From Rotaria macrura (taxonomy: Eukaryota > Rotifera > Eurotatoria > Philodinida > Philodinidae), in the NCBI GenBank assembly GCA_900239685.1, contig OENT01000397.1, positions 1 to 64,000 on the forward strand: DNA of 64,000 nucleotides. Reading direction: 5' to 3'. The notes beneath the pieces are model-generated. The model was not told the origin of the DNA and did not search any database. It saw only the letters and a list, made by a program, of their open reading frames with translations. Position numbers and translations under genes: made by a program. Of the stretch, positions 21,444-31,363 are shown in pieces (position 1 is the stretch's first letter; the number at the start of each line of letters is the position of its first letter).

Positions 21444-23092
21444 AGAAATGTTAATAGTACATCAAATATTTTATTATATGAATTCGTGTTAACATTTTAA
21501 TAGTGATCAAATGTATATAATAGAACAAAAATAATAAATGTGTCATTTTTTTCGTTTAGTGACTGTAAATGATAATCCATCTAAATATTCCATAGCATCG
21601 ATAGCACCATCACAATATCTTTCGTCACGATTATCTATACGAGGTTGAATGCCAATCGTTTTAGGCTGTTTTGATCTAGCTCATAAGCCTGCAGTAAACC
21701 GAACACACATATGGTAAAAACGATTTTTTTCTCCTTGTCGAAATTTGATGAATAATCAATTCATAAATGAAATATCTGGAGATTTTCCTTGAGTTACATC
21801 AGTTGAAGATACAAAAACTTCAGTCATGACCATAGAATATTACTTATTATAGTAGATCTTCGCTCAACTCTTCTATTAAGTTTATATTAGGTATTATTGA
21901 TCATCATTATTACTGTTTGAAATTCTACACTATTACAATCAGAAGAAAAGCAACAATAAGCTATATCTGACAAGAGTCACCATTCCCTGGAGACATCATT
22001 TCGTTCGATTTTTTGTTGTTTCAATATTTTCCGACACTAATTTTTTTGTTTCGACGTTTTTCCTTTTGACATTATCCCAGCACACCGAAAGAACAGCTCA
22101 GGTAAATAATTCTGATCATTGGATTCGATCATAATCTTATCGGATTGTATATGTCTTTTTTAATAATACTAACGCAATCCAATCGGAATTTGGAAGTGGG
22201 AATGTTTTTGGGTTCTAGTGTAGGGATTTGACTGTATCTCCCATGAGAGTCTGACCCACCTTTAGTAATATCACCAAGTACTAACTAAGTACCCAATGAA
22301 TGAAATAGGATTCATTCTGCAGATCCGTTTTTTTTTGTCTCTCAAAATCTAATTGGATTTTTGCAGGTTGATCGGATACGATAAAACTATTATCCATTTC
22401 AGAAAAGAAGGCGGGTGGATACTATCCACCCGCCTTCTTTTCTGAAATGGATAATAGATCGAATTGATTCGATCGAGACTGCCTTCGTGTTTTCTAAATT
22501 TTAGTACTCTTCAAGTAGTAAAGAACTTCCGAGTTGTAAGCAGGTCACATTTTCATACAAACAACAACTACAGCAAATTAGACTTTCATCTAGAAATTAT
22601 GCACTTCAACATTAAAATAGTGCGATTTTCGCACTCAATGAAGGTGTAAATCATATCAATCAGTTTCATTTTGAATCGATACGCTAATTGAAGAATATGA
22701 AGTAACTTCGAAAAAAAAGTTTCGTTCGTGTTTTATGACGACAATGCGTGAGTACTCCATAACAAATCCATCAAAATGCACTTTTAGAATTTTTCTTTTT
22801 CGCCTGAACAATGACACTCTTTCCAGTAACAGTTGAGTATATGTCACTAGATCATCATTATTAATCGTACAAAGTTTTATTATCCGAGAAGAGAATGTCC
22901 ACAATCCTCTTTTGTTACATAAGGGCAAAATTTATTAATATCGTTTTAACAACTACCAATAGTAACTAATCTTCGTACCTCTATTGGATAGCTGGATATA
23001 ACTGAATGTTGAACATACGGATATTCATTACTAACGTTCGCTCGTCGAAATTCGTTTTAAGATAGTTACAACTTCAATGCTATAAATCACTC
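21444..23092. other. Mostly non-coding stretch with gene traces
   Basis: A minus-strand trace at about 21,545-21,830 could be a small broken coding piece: an ATG-started frame MTEVFVSSTDV and, after stops, a frame ending EYLDGLSFTVTKRKK. I do not recognise it. From 22,080 to 22,390 there are several TCGGAT / ATCCGAT-like words but no clear element borders. The 69-bp palindrome at 22,388-22,456 is listed separately. A minus-strand frame at 22,656-22,928 shows no domain. Confidence 0.35.
22388..22456. repeat. Near-perfect 69-bp palindrome
   Basis: Two 34-bp arms around a single central base at 22,422 are exact reverse complements as far as I can read. The core is GGCGGGTGGATA-C-TATCCACCCGCC, clearly richer in GC than its surroundings. 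The symmetry stops abruptly on both sides. No terminator or tRNA-like context explains it. Confidence 0.85.
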
Positions 23093-24297
23093 ATGAATAA
23101 AACTACAGTTGATAATCGTTCGTTGTCACATTCGTTGCTATCCAACAACGATCATGAATTAAGAAGCAAACACCTCGATTTTGAAGAATCTTATGAAGTA
23201 GCTAAGAAAAAAATGAAACCTTCTATTGATGTCACATTACATTGGAAAAATATTCATACAAGATACGAAACGAATACAATAAACATATTAAAATGTAAAT
23301 CAAAAAATGATTGTAAGATACAACACATTTAATTAATTCATAATCAATAATGTAAACATGTTATTACTAGATTTAATTATACACGATCCACTAGGTGATC
23401 GATCACGCTTTGTCTTATCTAAATCTAGTTACTATTGGCTTCATGTATCAATTCGTCTGATACAGCAGCACATGGAATATGGTACAACATGGAATGTGGC
23501 TACAGCTGGTGAAATATTTGAAATTGAACGAATTCTCAAAGCTCTAAAATTAAATGTTGAGAAAGCTGGCACTAAAATAACATTTTTCTATCGTGCCGAA
23601 GTACTTCTGAATTTTATTCGTCTATGTTGCACGTTTTTCGGTAAGCTACATTCATTGAACTGAAAAGAATATATATTATATTCTTACTTTTGTTTTTTTC
23701 TACTTGTTGATTACTTTCTAGAAAATCCATTGGAAAAATTTCGTCGACGTTTAAATGCATTGTTTAATGTGTGTGCAAATAGTTGGTTACATATGTTGGA
23801 TGTAATGTTACCCATGTCAATAGTACGTGTAGAAAAAAGTTTCATACTCGACGACGATCAAAGTGATTTTGAAAGTGATTCTATACTGAAACATTATCTT
23901 AAAGATGATAAACAAAAGATCATAAGTATGTGTGTGATATATTTTTGAAACAATTTATAATCTGTATCTTACATTTCTAAAAATAGAAGCCAATGATGAA
24001 TTACCTAATTTAAGACATGTAATATACTCTATCGTCTTACTTGTTGAAAAACTAGATCAAATAAAATTAATTGATCGAATTTATGTCGAACGATTTCATT
24101 TGATATATGAAATATGGATTTTAATTGATAATGAAATAAATTCACGGGAAAACTATTCTAATAAAATTAATGGTAAGAAAATGACAAGGAAAAAGAAAAC
24201 AAATGAAAATCAAGCACAGAAAATCTCATGGAATTTTATTGGTGAATGTAATAAATATGAAAAAGTATTTGGAACATTTGCGAGTAAAATTAAATGA
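23093..24297 (+). CDS. Unrecognised four-exon gene, 334-residue protein
   Basis: Exons 23,093-23,312, 23,371-23,640, 23,722-23,925 and 23,987-24,297 join in phase through GT-AG introns of 58, 81 and 61 bp and give an uninterrupted protein from ATG to TAA/TGA-type stop, 335 codons in all. I recognise no domain. The middle is helical and moderately hydrophobic (SSYYWLHVSIRLIQQH, ITFFYRAEVLLNFIRLCC), with an acidic patch (LDDDQSDFESD) and a Lys-rich segment near the end (KKMTRKKKTNENQ). No signal peptide or clear membrane span is visible. AATAAA follows at about 24,401. The consistent splicing and phase say it is a real gene; its role is unknown. Confidence 0.72.
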
Positions 24298-24309
24298 TAC
24301 TCTCGTTGC

Positions 24310-27095
24310 AATAGTGATTTATATTTATTCGCGAATTGTTTTATTGTTAGTTTTTTAATATATATTGATAGATGAAGAAACTTGTATTTGTTTATTTATA
24401 AATAAATAAATATGAACATAATCATTAGAGATCGTTCAAATGGTCATTTATTATTAATATGAATAACACATCTTAAAAGGAGATGAATAGCGAAGACTTC
24501 TGTTGTCTGTTTTTGTACGAATATATTCCGGTAAAAACGCACACTATGAGAAGAAAATGGATGAAGCATGTTGCGTGACACATGCCTGAATACTTTTGTG
24601 ATTATCGTGAACTATACTTTCACACTGAAAACCTTCCACATCAATTAGCAAACATCTTTGGATAACACATGAGCTACGATGAACAGTATCAATTGTTAAA
24701 ACATTGAATAACTGCCTTGGCTTTCGATTGTCTAGAATTCACTAGAAATGATTGCTTTTTTTCCAATATAACGATGGTTCATTGAAAAGTATTGATAAAA
24801 TTCAGTAAACTAACACAGATGTGTTATTAAATACGAAGAAAATATTTTTAGAGAAGAAAACATTTTGTTCTTTTTCTTTGTTTTTTTATGTATCGAATGT
24901 GAAACAAAGCTTGGCTTTTTTTATTTCAATTTTCCCACCTTAAAGTAGATGCAACAAAAACCATACAATAAATACTACAGGGTACATGCAACATGACGGG
25001 TTATGCAATGGATGGATGTAGAGGAGCTTAATTCTTCCTGATACATCTTATTTTAAATCTTAGCTAAATTTAGAACGACTAAATTTCGATATTGTTACCA
25101 GATACTGTCTGAAAAGTACAATGAAGGGCCCGTAGTAACTAATTTTCACAAGTGGAGCATTGATTTTCAAAAATGCACAAAGATCGACATGAACAATTTT
25201 AGACATTTCGAACGAAACAACTCAATCATATGCAACGTATTCAAAAATGTGTATAACCGGTAGAACGAATGTATTTATGTGCTACGAGTTGATTGTAGAT
25301 AGATGGAAAAACGAATGTAAAGCACAAATCGAACTATACAAAAAAAATCATGATGAAATTTGAATGCTTGCAATTAAGACTTTGGTGCTCTAGATATTTG
25401 AAAACCTGATACAATATGATTACACGATAGAGACGTGTAGAGTAGGGTCAGAGTACGAAAAAAGCTCATTCTGCACACCTCTACTACACGAGAATCGTAT
25501 CCAATATGTTCTCGCATATGTATAATCTGAAGATAAACCGTTGTTGGATAACGATTTTATCAATCAACAAGACGAAATCATACTACATCCCAAAATAAAA
25601 AATTTTCCCATACGGCAAAATTTAACGAAAAACGAGTTATTCCCATTTAAGATATATGCTGAAAATACAATTAGGGTTACTTAACACATTGAGATGCATG
25701 AACAGAGTAAAAAAATTCAACGATACTAACACCACGAGAAAAAGATGCGTGACTTTTAGAGTTCAACGGAAAAAAAGTAGAAAGAAGAAAGATGCCAGAT
25801 GTTATCGATAAATGTACAAGTAAATCAAACTGCAAAATTTATCCTAGGAAGAAAAACGCTTTTTCAAAATTTTCCCAGTAAAACCATACGCGCACGTGGG
25901 TAGTCTTAAGTGATTCACACAGCTAGTCTTCATTTGATTGCTCAAAATAATGATGTGTAAAACACTAAGACTATCTATAAATAATACGATAAATTAAAAA
26001 CCTCACGTAGGAAGAAAAATTCAGTGTAAGAAACTATATCAAGTGATCTTGTTCAGAACAACGTGAATTAATTACTTTAATTTTCGTGTATTTACGAAAA
26101 TAAATAGTATACATCGAAAATTAAGTTTCTCTTCGTATGTTTATATTTTGATTCTTCTGAATAAAACATAAACAGATGATAGAAAGATGCAATGACAAAA
26201 AAAACTGATTTTTCAAAAAACAGAAAAACTCCTCAAGAAACAACGTCAATAGTTCGCTGAAAAGGAAGTCTATTTTTCAAAGAAACTATACTATTTGAAA
26301 GTAAACTTTTCTATGGAAACTGTAATGGGTTTCACGATACATTATGAAACACATTTCTTATTGCATTAGATACGACATATTCAGTGAAAGAAAATTGAAA
26401 TACGCAACCTATTCATTTATAGTGCTTCATCTAATATTTGCTTTAATCTAATGAAAAATTAGATAAGTTTCGCGAAGAATAACTGAAATGAACATGTTCA
26501 AGATCACTGGATGATCTTAGGTTTTATTCAAACCCGAATATATGATTACTTACTTTGCAACCGTATAATCGTATGTTACTGGTTCAGTTTATAATTCTTT
26601 GCATTATGAAAAGGGAACTTTCTGTGCAACTGATAGATATTAAAAACATTCTACTATGTTTCCTTGATGTTTACAAACGTAGATATTTATTTCGTGGACA
26701 TAGATATCTATCGTTGCGATGTTAATCAGTTGAAATAAACTGTTCTTCAGTTAAAAATAAACATTATACTGTGGCATTGTATGTCAATGACAAAGAATAC
26801 AACCTGTAACGTAGTTAAAAGTAAAGAGTGTAGAATGAATATCTATGTATATTATTCATGTGCATATGAATATTTTTTTTAGTTTATACACTTTACATGC
26901 TATTGCTCAATAATTCATATTTTGTTTCAAAACAAATTCGAATTTTTCATATTAATTAGAGAAATTACGAATCTAAATTTTCAATATAGGAACGAAAGAA
27001 ATCAGGAGTTTATATCCTGAAATTCTTCATTTTCAAAAATCTTCTCTATTCTATGATTGTTTTGCATAATCAATAAAACGTTTTTGCAATGCATC
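24310..27095. other. Gene-free stretch
   Basis: About 2.8 kb with dense stops in all frames and no recognisable domain, RNA gene or inverted terminal repeats. A weak hairpin lies near 25,430-25,493 (CGTGTAGAGTAGGG against CCTCTACTACACG). Nothing else was seen. Confidence 0.5.
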
Positions 27096-27099
27096 TAAA

Positions 27100-27354
27100 T
27101 TAAAATTCACTTATTGTACTACTTGTTGTTGTTGTATTACTTGTCATAGATGTAGATTGTAAGATCGATTTTCTCGATAATCGCACTGTACCATATAAAT
27201 TTAGTGCAAGTCTTAATAATAAACTACATAAAATACTAGTCATAGATAATATACCAACGATGAAACCAATTCTACTTAGATCTTTTTTATCCGTCGATGC
27301 ATTTGATAGCATTCGTTTACATGTCCACGAACTAGGAAACAAACATTGTCTCAT
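27100..27354 (-). CDS. Small putative single-span membrane protein
   Basis: An 84-residue frame from ATG at 27,354 has one strong hydrophobic stretch (IGFIVGILSMTSILCSLLL) followed by a basic segment and a Ser/Thr-rich tail ending STISEF. An in-frame ATG-started piece (MSSATYLLRDVNE, from 27,433) lies just upstream, separated by one TAA, so a missed splice or sequencing error could extend it. It is divergent from the CBM1-like gene at 27,813. No family is recognised and it may be chance. Confidence 0.35.
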   Translation of the reverse strand: MRQCLFPSSWTCKRMLSNASTDKKDLSRIGFIVGILSMTSILCSLLLRLALNLYGTVRLSRKSILQSTSMTSNTTTTSSTISEF

Positions 27355-27734
27355 AAGCACAATAAAAGATTAATCATAATGTGCGTACATGGTTTCATTT
27401 ACATCACGTAATAGGTAAGTAGCACTTGACATTATTTTATTAAGAATTATCTAACGGACGCGCCAAATATACTCATATGAAAGGAGAAAAAAAGAAGAGA
27501 GAACGATAATAATATTGATGTTTATGAGTCCTTGTCAACGTACAGATCACAAACAAGCAGATCATACATAGTAGATAATCTTTTGTCAAGGTTAATCTAT
27601 CGTGAATATTTATAGTTAAATATATGTGCTCTTTAACAGTTTTTTTTCTTCAACCTATTATTTAGTCATATTTTGTATTAAAATGTTGTGTTGACATTTT
27701 GAAAATCTAGCCAAGGTTTGTTTATAAATAAGAC

Positions 27735-27745
27735 ATATATAAAAA
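27735..27745 (+). promoter_or_regulatory. TATA box of first CBM1-like gene
   Basis: ATATATAAAAA lies 68-78 bp before the ATG at 27,813, a good distance for a TATA element with a short 5' untranslated region. The second CBM1-like gene has the same arrangement. Confidence 0.6.
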
Positions 27746-27812
27746 CATATGATGAATCTATCGACTTATATTCATTCATTGTTTATCGCTTCGAATACAA
27801 ACTAATATCACT

Positions 27813-28532
27813 ATGTTAAAATCATATTTAATCATATGTATTATACTCATCAATTACATAGATGCTCAACAAAATAACATGGATGATCGATATGGAAGTC
27901 GGATTCCAATACCCCAAGCAACATACTATGGTGGTGCATACGGTGTAAATCTTCCTAGCAATAGCATGAACATGAACACAATCAATAACAACAATATCAA
28001 CAGTTTAAATAACAATAATATCAACAGCCTAAGTAGCAATAATATCAACAGTCCAAGTAGCAATAATATCAACAACATCAATATCAATACAGATGGTCTT
28101 GTTGAAGAATTCGGTCAATGTGGTGGTCTTGATTGGGAAGGTTCAAAAACTTGCAAGACAAATTTAATTTGTTTGAAACGTTCAAAATACTACTCTCAAT
28201 GTTTATCAGCTGAAGCAGCTGCACTTGCAACTCGACCGCCACCACAAGCTATTGCACCTGGTGGTAAATGTCATGGTGGAAATATTCGTGGTCCAGTGAC
28301 TTGTGCTATCGGTACAGCTTGTTTTATTCAAACAGAAAATATTCATGGCGAATGTAAAACTAATTGTCCATTGGGTTGGTATTGTGCCAAGCAAACGTTA
28401 CCTGAATGGGCACCATGCGGCGGAGAAGGATATGTTGGTTTAACAAATTGTAAGGAAGGTCTTCATTGTTATCCACATTCTAGATGGTATCATGAATGTC
28501 GATCAGAATGTCCCGAAGGATGGAAATGTTGA
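27813..28532 (+). CDS. Secreted protein with three CBM1-like (fungal-type cellulose-binding) modules
   Basis: Intronless, 239 residues. Residues 1-18 are a signal peptide (hydrophobic LIICIILINYIDA). Residues about 56-95 are an Asn-rich linker made of an 8-codon repeat (NNNINSL-type, 24-bp period). Three Cys modules follow at about 100-130, 150-191 and 199-239. Module 1 shows the CBM1 pattern closely: GQCGGLDWEGSKTC, then C-L-K-R-S-K-YYSQC, including the aromatic residues that stack on sugar chains. Modules 2 and 3 add a second tail, CPLGWYC and CPEGWKC. In fungi CBM1 binds crystalline cellulose or chitin and is attached to hydrolases; here no catalytic domain is present, so a binding, structural or defence role is inference. 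AATAAA follows at 28,615. Confidence 0.88.
   Translation: MLKSYLIICIILINYIDAQQNNMDDRYGSRIPIPQATYYGGAYGVNLPSNSMNMNTINNNNINSLNNNNINSLSSNNINSPSSNNINNININTDGLVEEFGQCGGLDWEGSKTCKTNLICLKRSKYYSQCLSAEAAALATRPPPQAIAPGGKCHGGNIRGPVTCAIGTACFIQTENIHGECKTNCPLGWYCAKQTLPEWAPCGGEGYVGLTNCKEGLHCYPHSRWYHECRSECPEGWKC
27982..28074 (+). repeat. In-frame 24-bp tandem repeat in the CBM1-like gene
   Basis: About four units of AATAACAATAATATCAACAG-type sequence with a 24-bp period encode repeated Asn-Asn-Ile-Asn-Ser blocks. The period is a multiple of three, so changes in copy number would keep the frame and only change linker length. Confidence 0.75.
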
Positions 28533-28661
28533 ATTACATTTTGTTTTTTTTTGTTTTTTTTCGATTTCAATTCTTTGTTTTTTTCGTTATATTAGAAAAG
28601 AAAACAAATTTATTAATAAAGTTATCAACAATACATAGATTTAGGCCAGTTTTTTTCATGC

Positions 28662-28958
28662 TCATTCAAGATCGAAGGAAAAATCATTACCACTTTGTCT
28701 CGTTGAATTATTGGCAAGACTCGAAGTACCGAAATGATCTTCAGGTTTTGCACGATAAGCTTCAGATCGACCAAATAAAGCATAGGACATGAAAATCCAA
28801 CCAGATATACTTAAACATGAAAGAATAATTATAGTTAGAATTATACTGAAAGACGATGTATTGTCTATTTCGATTGTTGAATTAAGATGTAGACCAATAG
28901 GTGTTGTTGTTGTTATTGTTGTTGCCGTTGATAGCAGAGAATTATTCATAAGAATCAT
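28662..28958 (-). CDS. Small putative single-span membrane protein
   Basis: A 98-residue frame from ATG at 28,958 has a Thr/Ser-rich N-terminal part with several N-glycosylation sites (NNS, NST, NTS), one strong membrane span (FSIILTIIILSCLSISGWIF) and a polar tail with acidic residues at its end (DFSFDLE). The layout suits a type I or III single-pass protein. It converges on the CBM1-like gene, whose polyadenylation signal is about 40 bp away. I do not recognise a family; the similar shape of the frame at 27,100-27,354 is noted but may be coincidence. Confidence 0.5.
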   Translation of the reverse strand: MILMNNSLLSTATTITTTTPIGLHLNSTIEIDNTSSFSIILTIIILSCLSISGWIFMSYALFGRSEAYRAKPEDHFGTSSLANNSTRQSGNDFSFDLE

Positions 28959-28964
28959 TTTAAT

Positions 28965-30130
28965 GAAAATCCTTTGTTTAATTAAATAATGATCAACATC
29001 GTTATAATATGTAGATCGGTAGCACGTCTATAATCAATAACTTTTTGTAGTTTCATGTAGATAAATTTTCATTTAACAATACACAATTTCATCTCAACAT
29101 CTAGTATGACAGAAAACAAAACATACATGAATACATATACTCGTATGCAAGTGCAAACACCAGGAGGGATGTTTGTTGTCAAGGATGTAACCTCGGATAG
29201 AGAAAAAACGAGACCGTTATATGATAAATGAGCATAGATCCTTCTGAGAATGAGAACGACGTGATAGAAATGATGAGAGCATTTCCTTTTTTTTTATTAC
29301 TCATGCAACCTAAATGATTGCCATCATAGACAAGTCGGAAGCATCGATTAACTACGTATAAGAACTGAAGCGTCCGTTCGCGTATTAGTACGGCAGAAAG
29401 AAAAAAACTTGAAAAACAAGCATGTGCTAAACGAGACGTATAAATAATGACGCATGACTAATAGAACAGATTAGTTTCGTACATTTTCCAGACTGAAGCA
29501 AAGGTCGTCACATAATCACTATCATCATATATTTATATGCTTTCAGCATCATGTCCAGAACAAAGATTGTTTGTCAATCTGTTAAATCATAATAGGAAAA
29601 ACATATAATCTCTGTGATATTCTCATGAATAATTAATGAATAACGTCTTCGTTTTCTTTCAAAACAGATTGTTCCATGAATTTGTTTTTCTCTGTGATAA
29701 CCATCGAAACCGTTCTATCGTTAAAGTACACACATCAAAACTAGATTAAAAAACTAAGAAGCATAGATAAACATTGATGATTTAAAGTTTTTTTTTAATC
29801 TCAACCTTCCGTCAAATTCTAACAACAAAGATAGAGTCAATTTTAGTAAGATTGTCGTTTTAATTATCTACTGAAATTTAGCATTCGTTTCTGACGAGCT
29901 ATGACTGATAAATTTGAATCATATTTAAGAAAAGAGTATACATTTATATATGTAATGAAAATAATGATTTCGCTTTTAAAACTTAACATGAAATTCATAC
30001 TTGTATTTAATTGCTTAATATGGCAGAAATTTGAGAAGTTAATTAACCCATCTATTATCGAGTCGAAAGGATCAGAACGTGTGATTTTATTGAAAAAACA
30101 ATGATGAAAACGACGTTTTAGTGGGCTTAC
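28965..30130. other. Intergenic region
   Basis: No supported gene. The overlapping short frames at 29,864-30,172 and 29,901-30,104 have no domain. It ends in the promoter of the second CBM1-like gene. Confidence 0.5.
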
Positions 30131-30137
30131 ATTCTGC

Positions 30138-30147
30138 CTATATAAAA
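30138..30147 (+). promoter_or_regulatory. TATA box of second CBM1-like gene
   Basis: CTATATAAAA lies about 63-72 bp before the ATG at 30,210, matching the spacing at the first CBM1-like gene. Confidence 0.65.
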
Positions 30148-30209
30148 CACTCTTGTAATCAATTGAATTCATTCTACAGTTGACTATCTCGAATCGTATT
30201 CGTTTGAGA

Positions 30210-31080
30210 ATGACATTATCAGTTCAGTTATTAATATTTGCCACATTCTTGGGTATAGCTTATTCAGTAGGTATCTATGAACAATGTGCCGGCGACGGTT
30301 ACGGTAATTTTCCATGTGATACTGGTCTCACATGTTTTCGTCGTAATCAATGGTATTCATCATGCCAATACACTTGCCCGTTGAATCAAGATTGGGAGTG
30401 TGAAACTTATCAGACATTAGCACCAGCGTATGTTGCTGCATGGGGTCAATGTGGTGGAACAGGTTGGACTGGTCCAAGAATTTGCCCAGCTGGTTATGTT
30501 TGTTTCTCACGAAGTGTTGCCTATTCACAAGTAAGCAATGATTCTTTATTGATTTAGGATCATTTCAAATGTTTCTATTGGTCTAGTGTCGTCCGCTTGG
30601 TGATTGTCCACCAGGTAAGAACATCCATTATCGTGATTACGTTGAAAAATGTCCTCTTCATGTAAACATAAATAGATTGGGCTTGTTCGGTATTATTTAC
30701 CACGACACCCGCCCCTACAACTATTCGTCCACTCATTCTGCAACCCTATGCACAATGCAACAATGTTGGCTATGCAGTCTGTCCAGCTGGATATGGATGT
30801 TTCCGACACAGTAACTTATATGCTGAATGTCGCCCATCATGCGCACCAGGATGGGCTTGTGAAACAGATGTCGCAGGCATTAACGAGACGTGTGGAGGTA
30901 TGAGTCTAGCAAAACATAAAAACTGTATTTGACTATGACATTCTATGTAAATGTTTTATTTATTTAGGTGAAGGATACGTTGGTATAACGCGTTGTGCAC
31001 TTGGTCTTCGATGCTATGCACGTGTTGGACACTATTCAATCTGTGCCGCTGTTTGTCCTGGTGTTGGTTGGATTTGTTAA
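30210..31080 (+). CDS. Secreted protein with four CBM1-like modules, four exons
   Basis: Exons 30,210-30,530, 30,587-30,614, 30,676-30,897 and 30,968-31,080 join in phase to give 227 residues. Residues 1-19 are a signal peptide. Cys modules lie at about 23-65, 78-120, 141-182 and 188-227. Module 2 is a near-textbook CBM1 (WGQCGGTGWTGPRIC then YSQC). Each module ends with a tail of the form C-P-x-x-W-x-C (CPPDWAC, CAPGWAC, CPGVGWIC), giving six cysteines in the fuller copies. Module 3 is shorter and lacks the CGG start. A Pro/Thr linker separates modules 2 and 3. Exon 2 is only 28 bp. AATAAA follows at 31,111. There is no enzyme domain. The modules match those of the neighbouring gene, so the two are probably paralogues; ligand is unknown. 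Confidence 0.9.
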
Positions 31081-31363
31081 AAATGATGAAAGAAAACAAA
31101 AATTTTTAAAAATAAATCTTTTTTTCTGGTTTGACTTTTCATCTACGAATAGAAAACAGAGAATAACATCACAGAAATATAAGGTTGTAATTGCCTATCT
31201 GCATGACTCTTTATGTACTCGTCTTAAACATAGGATTTACGAGTGATCCTTATAAGTACCATAGATGATTTATAACTATGTGAAGCTCGATAGTTTTATT
31301 GTTTTATTTTCAAGAAAATGAATGAAAATCTTTCAGATTTCCATCATCGGCAAGAATAATCAG

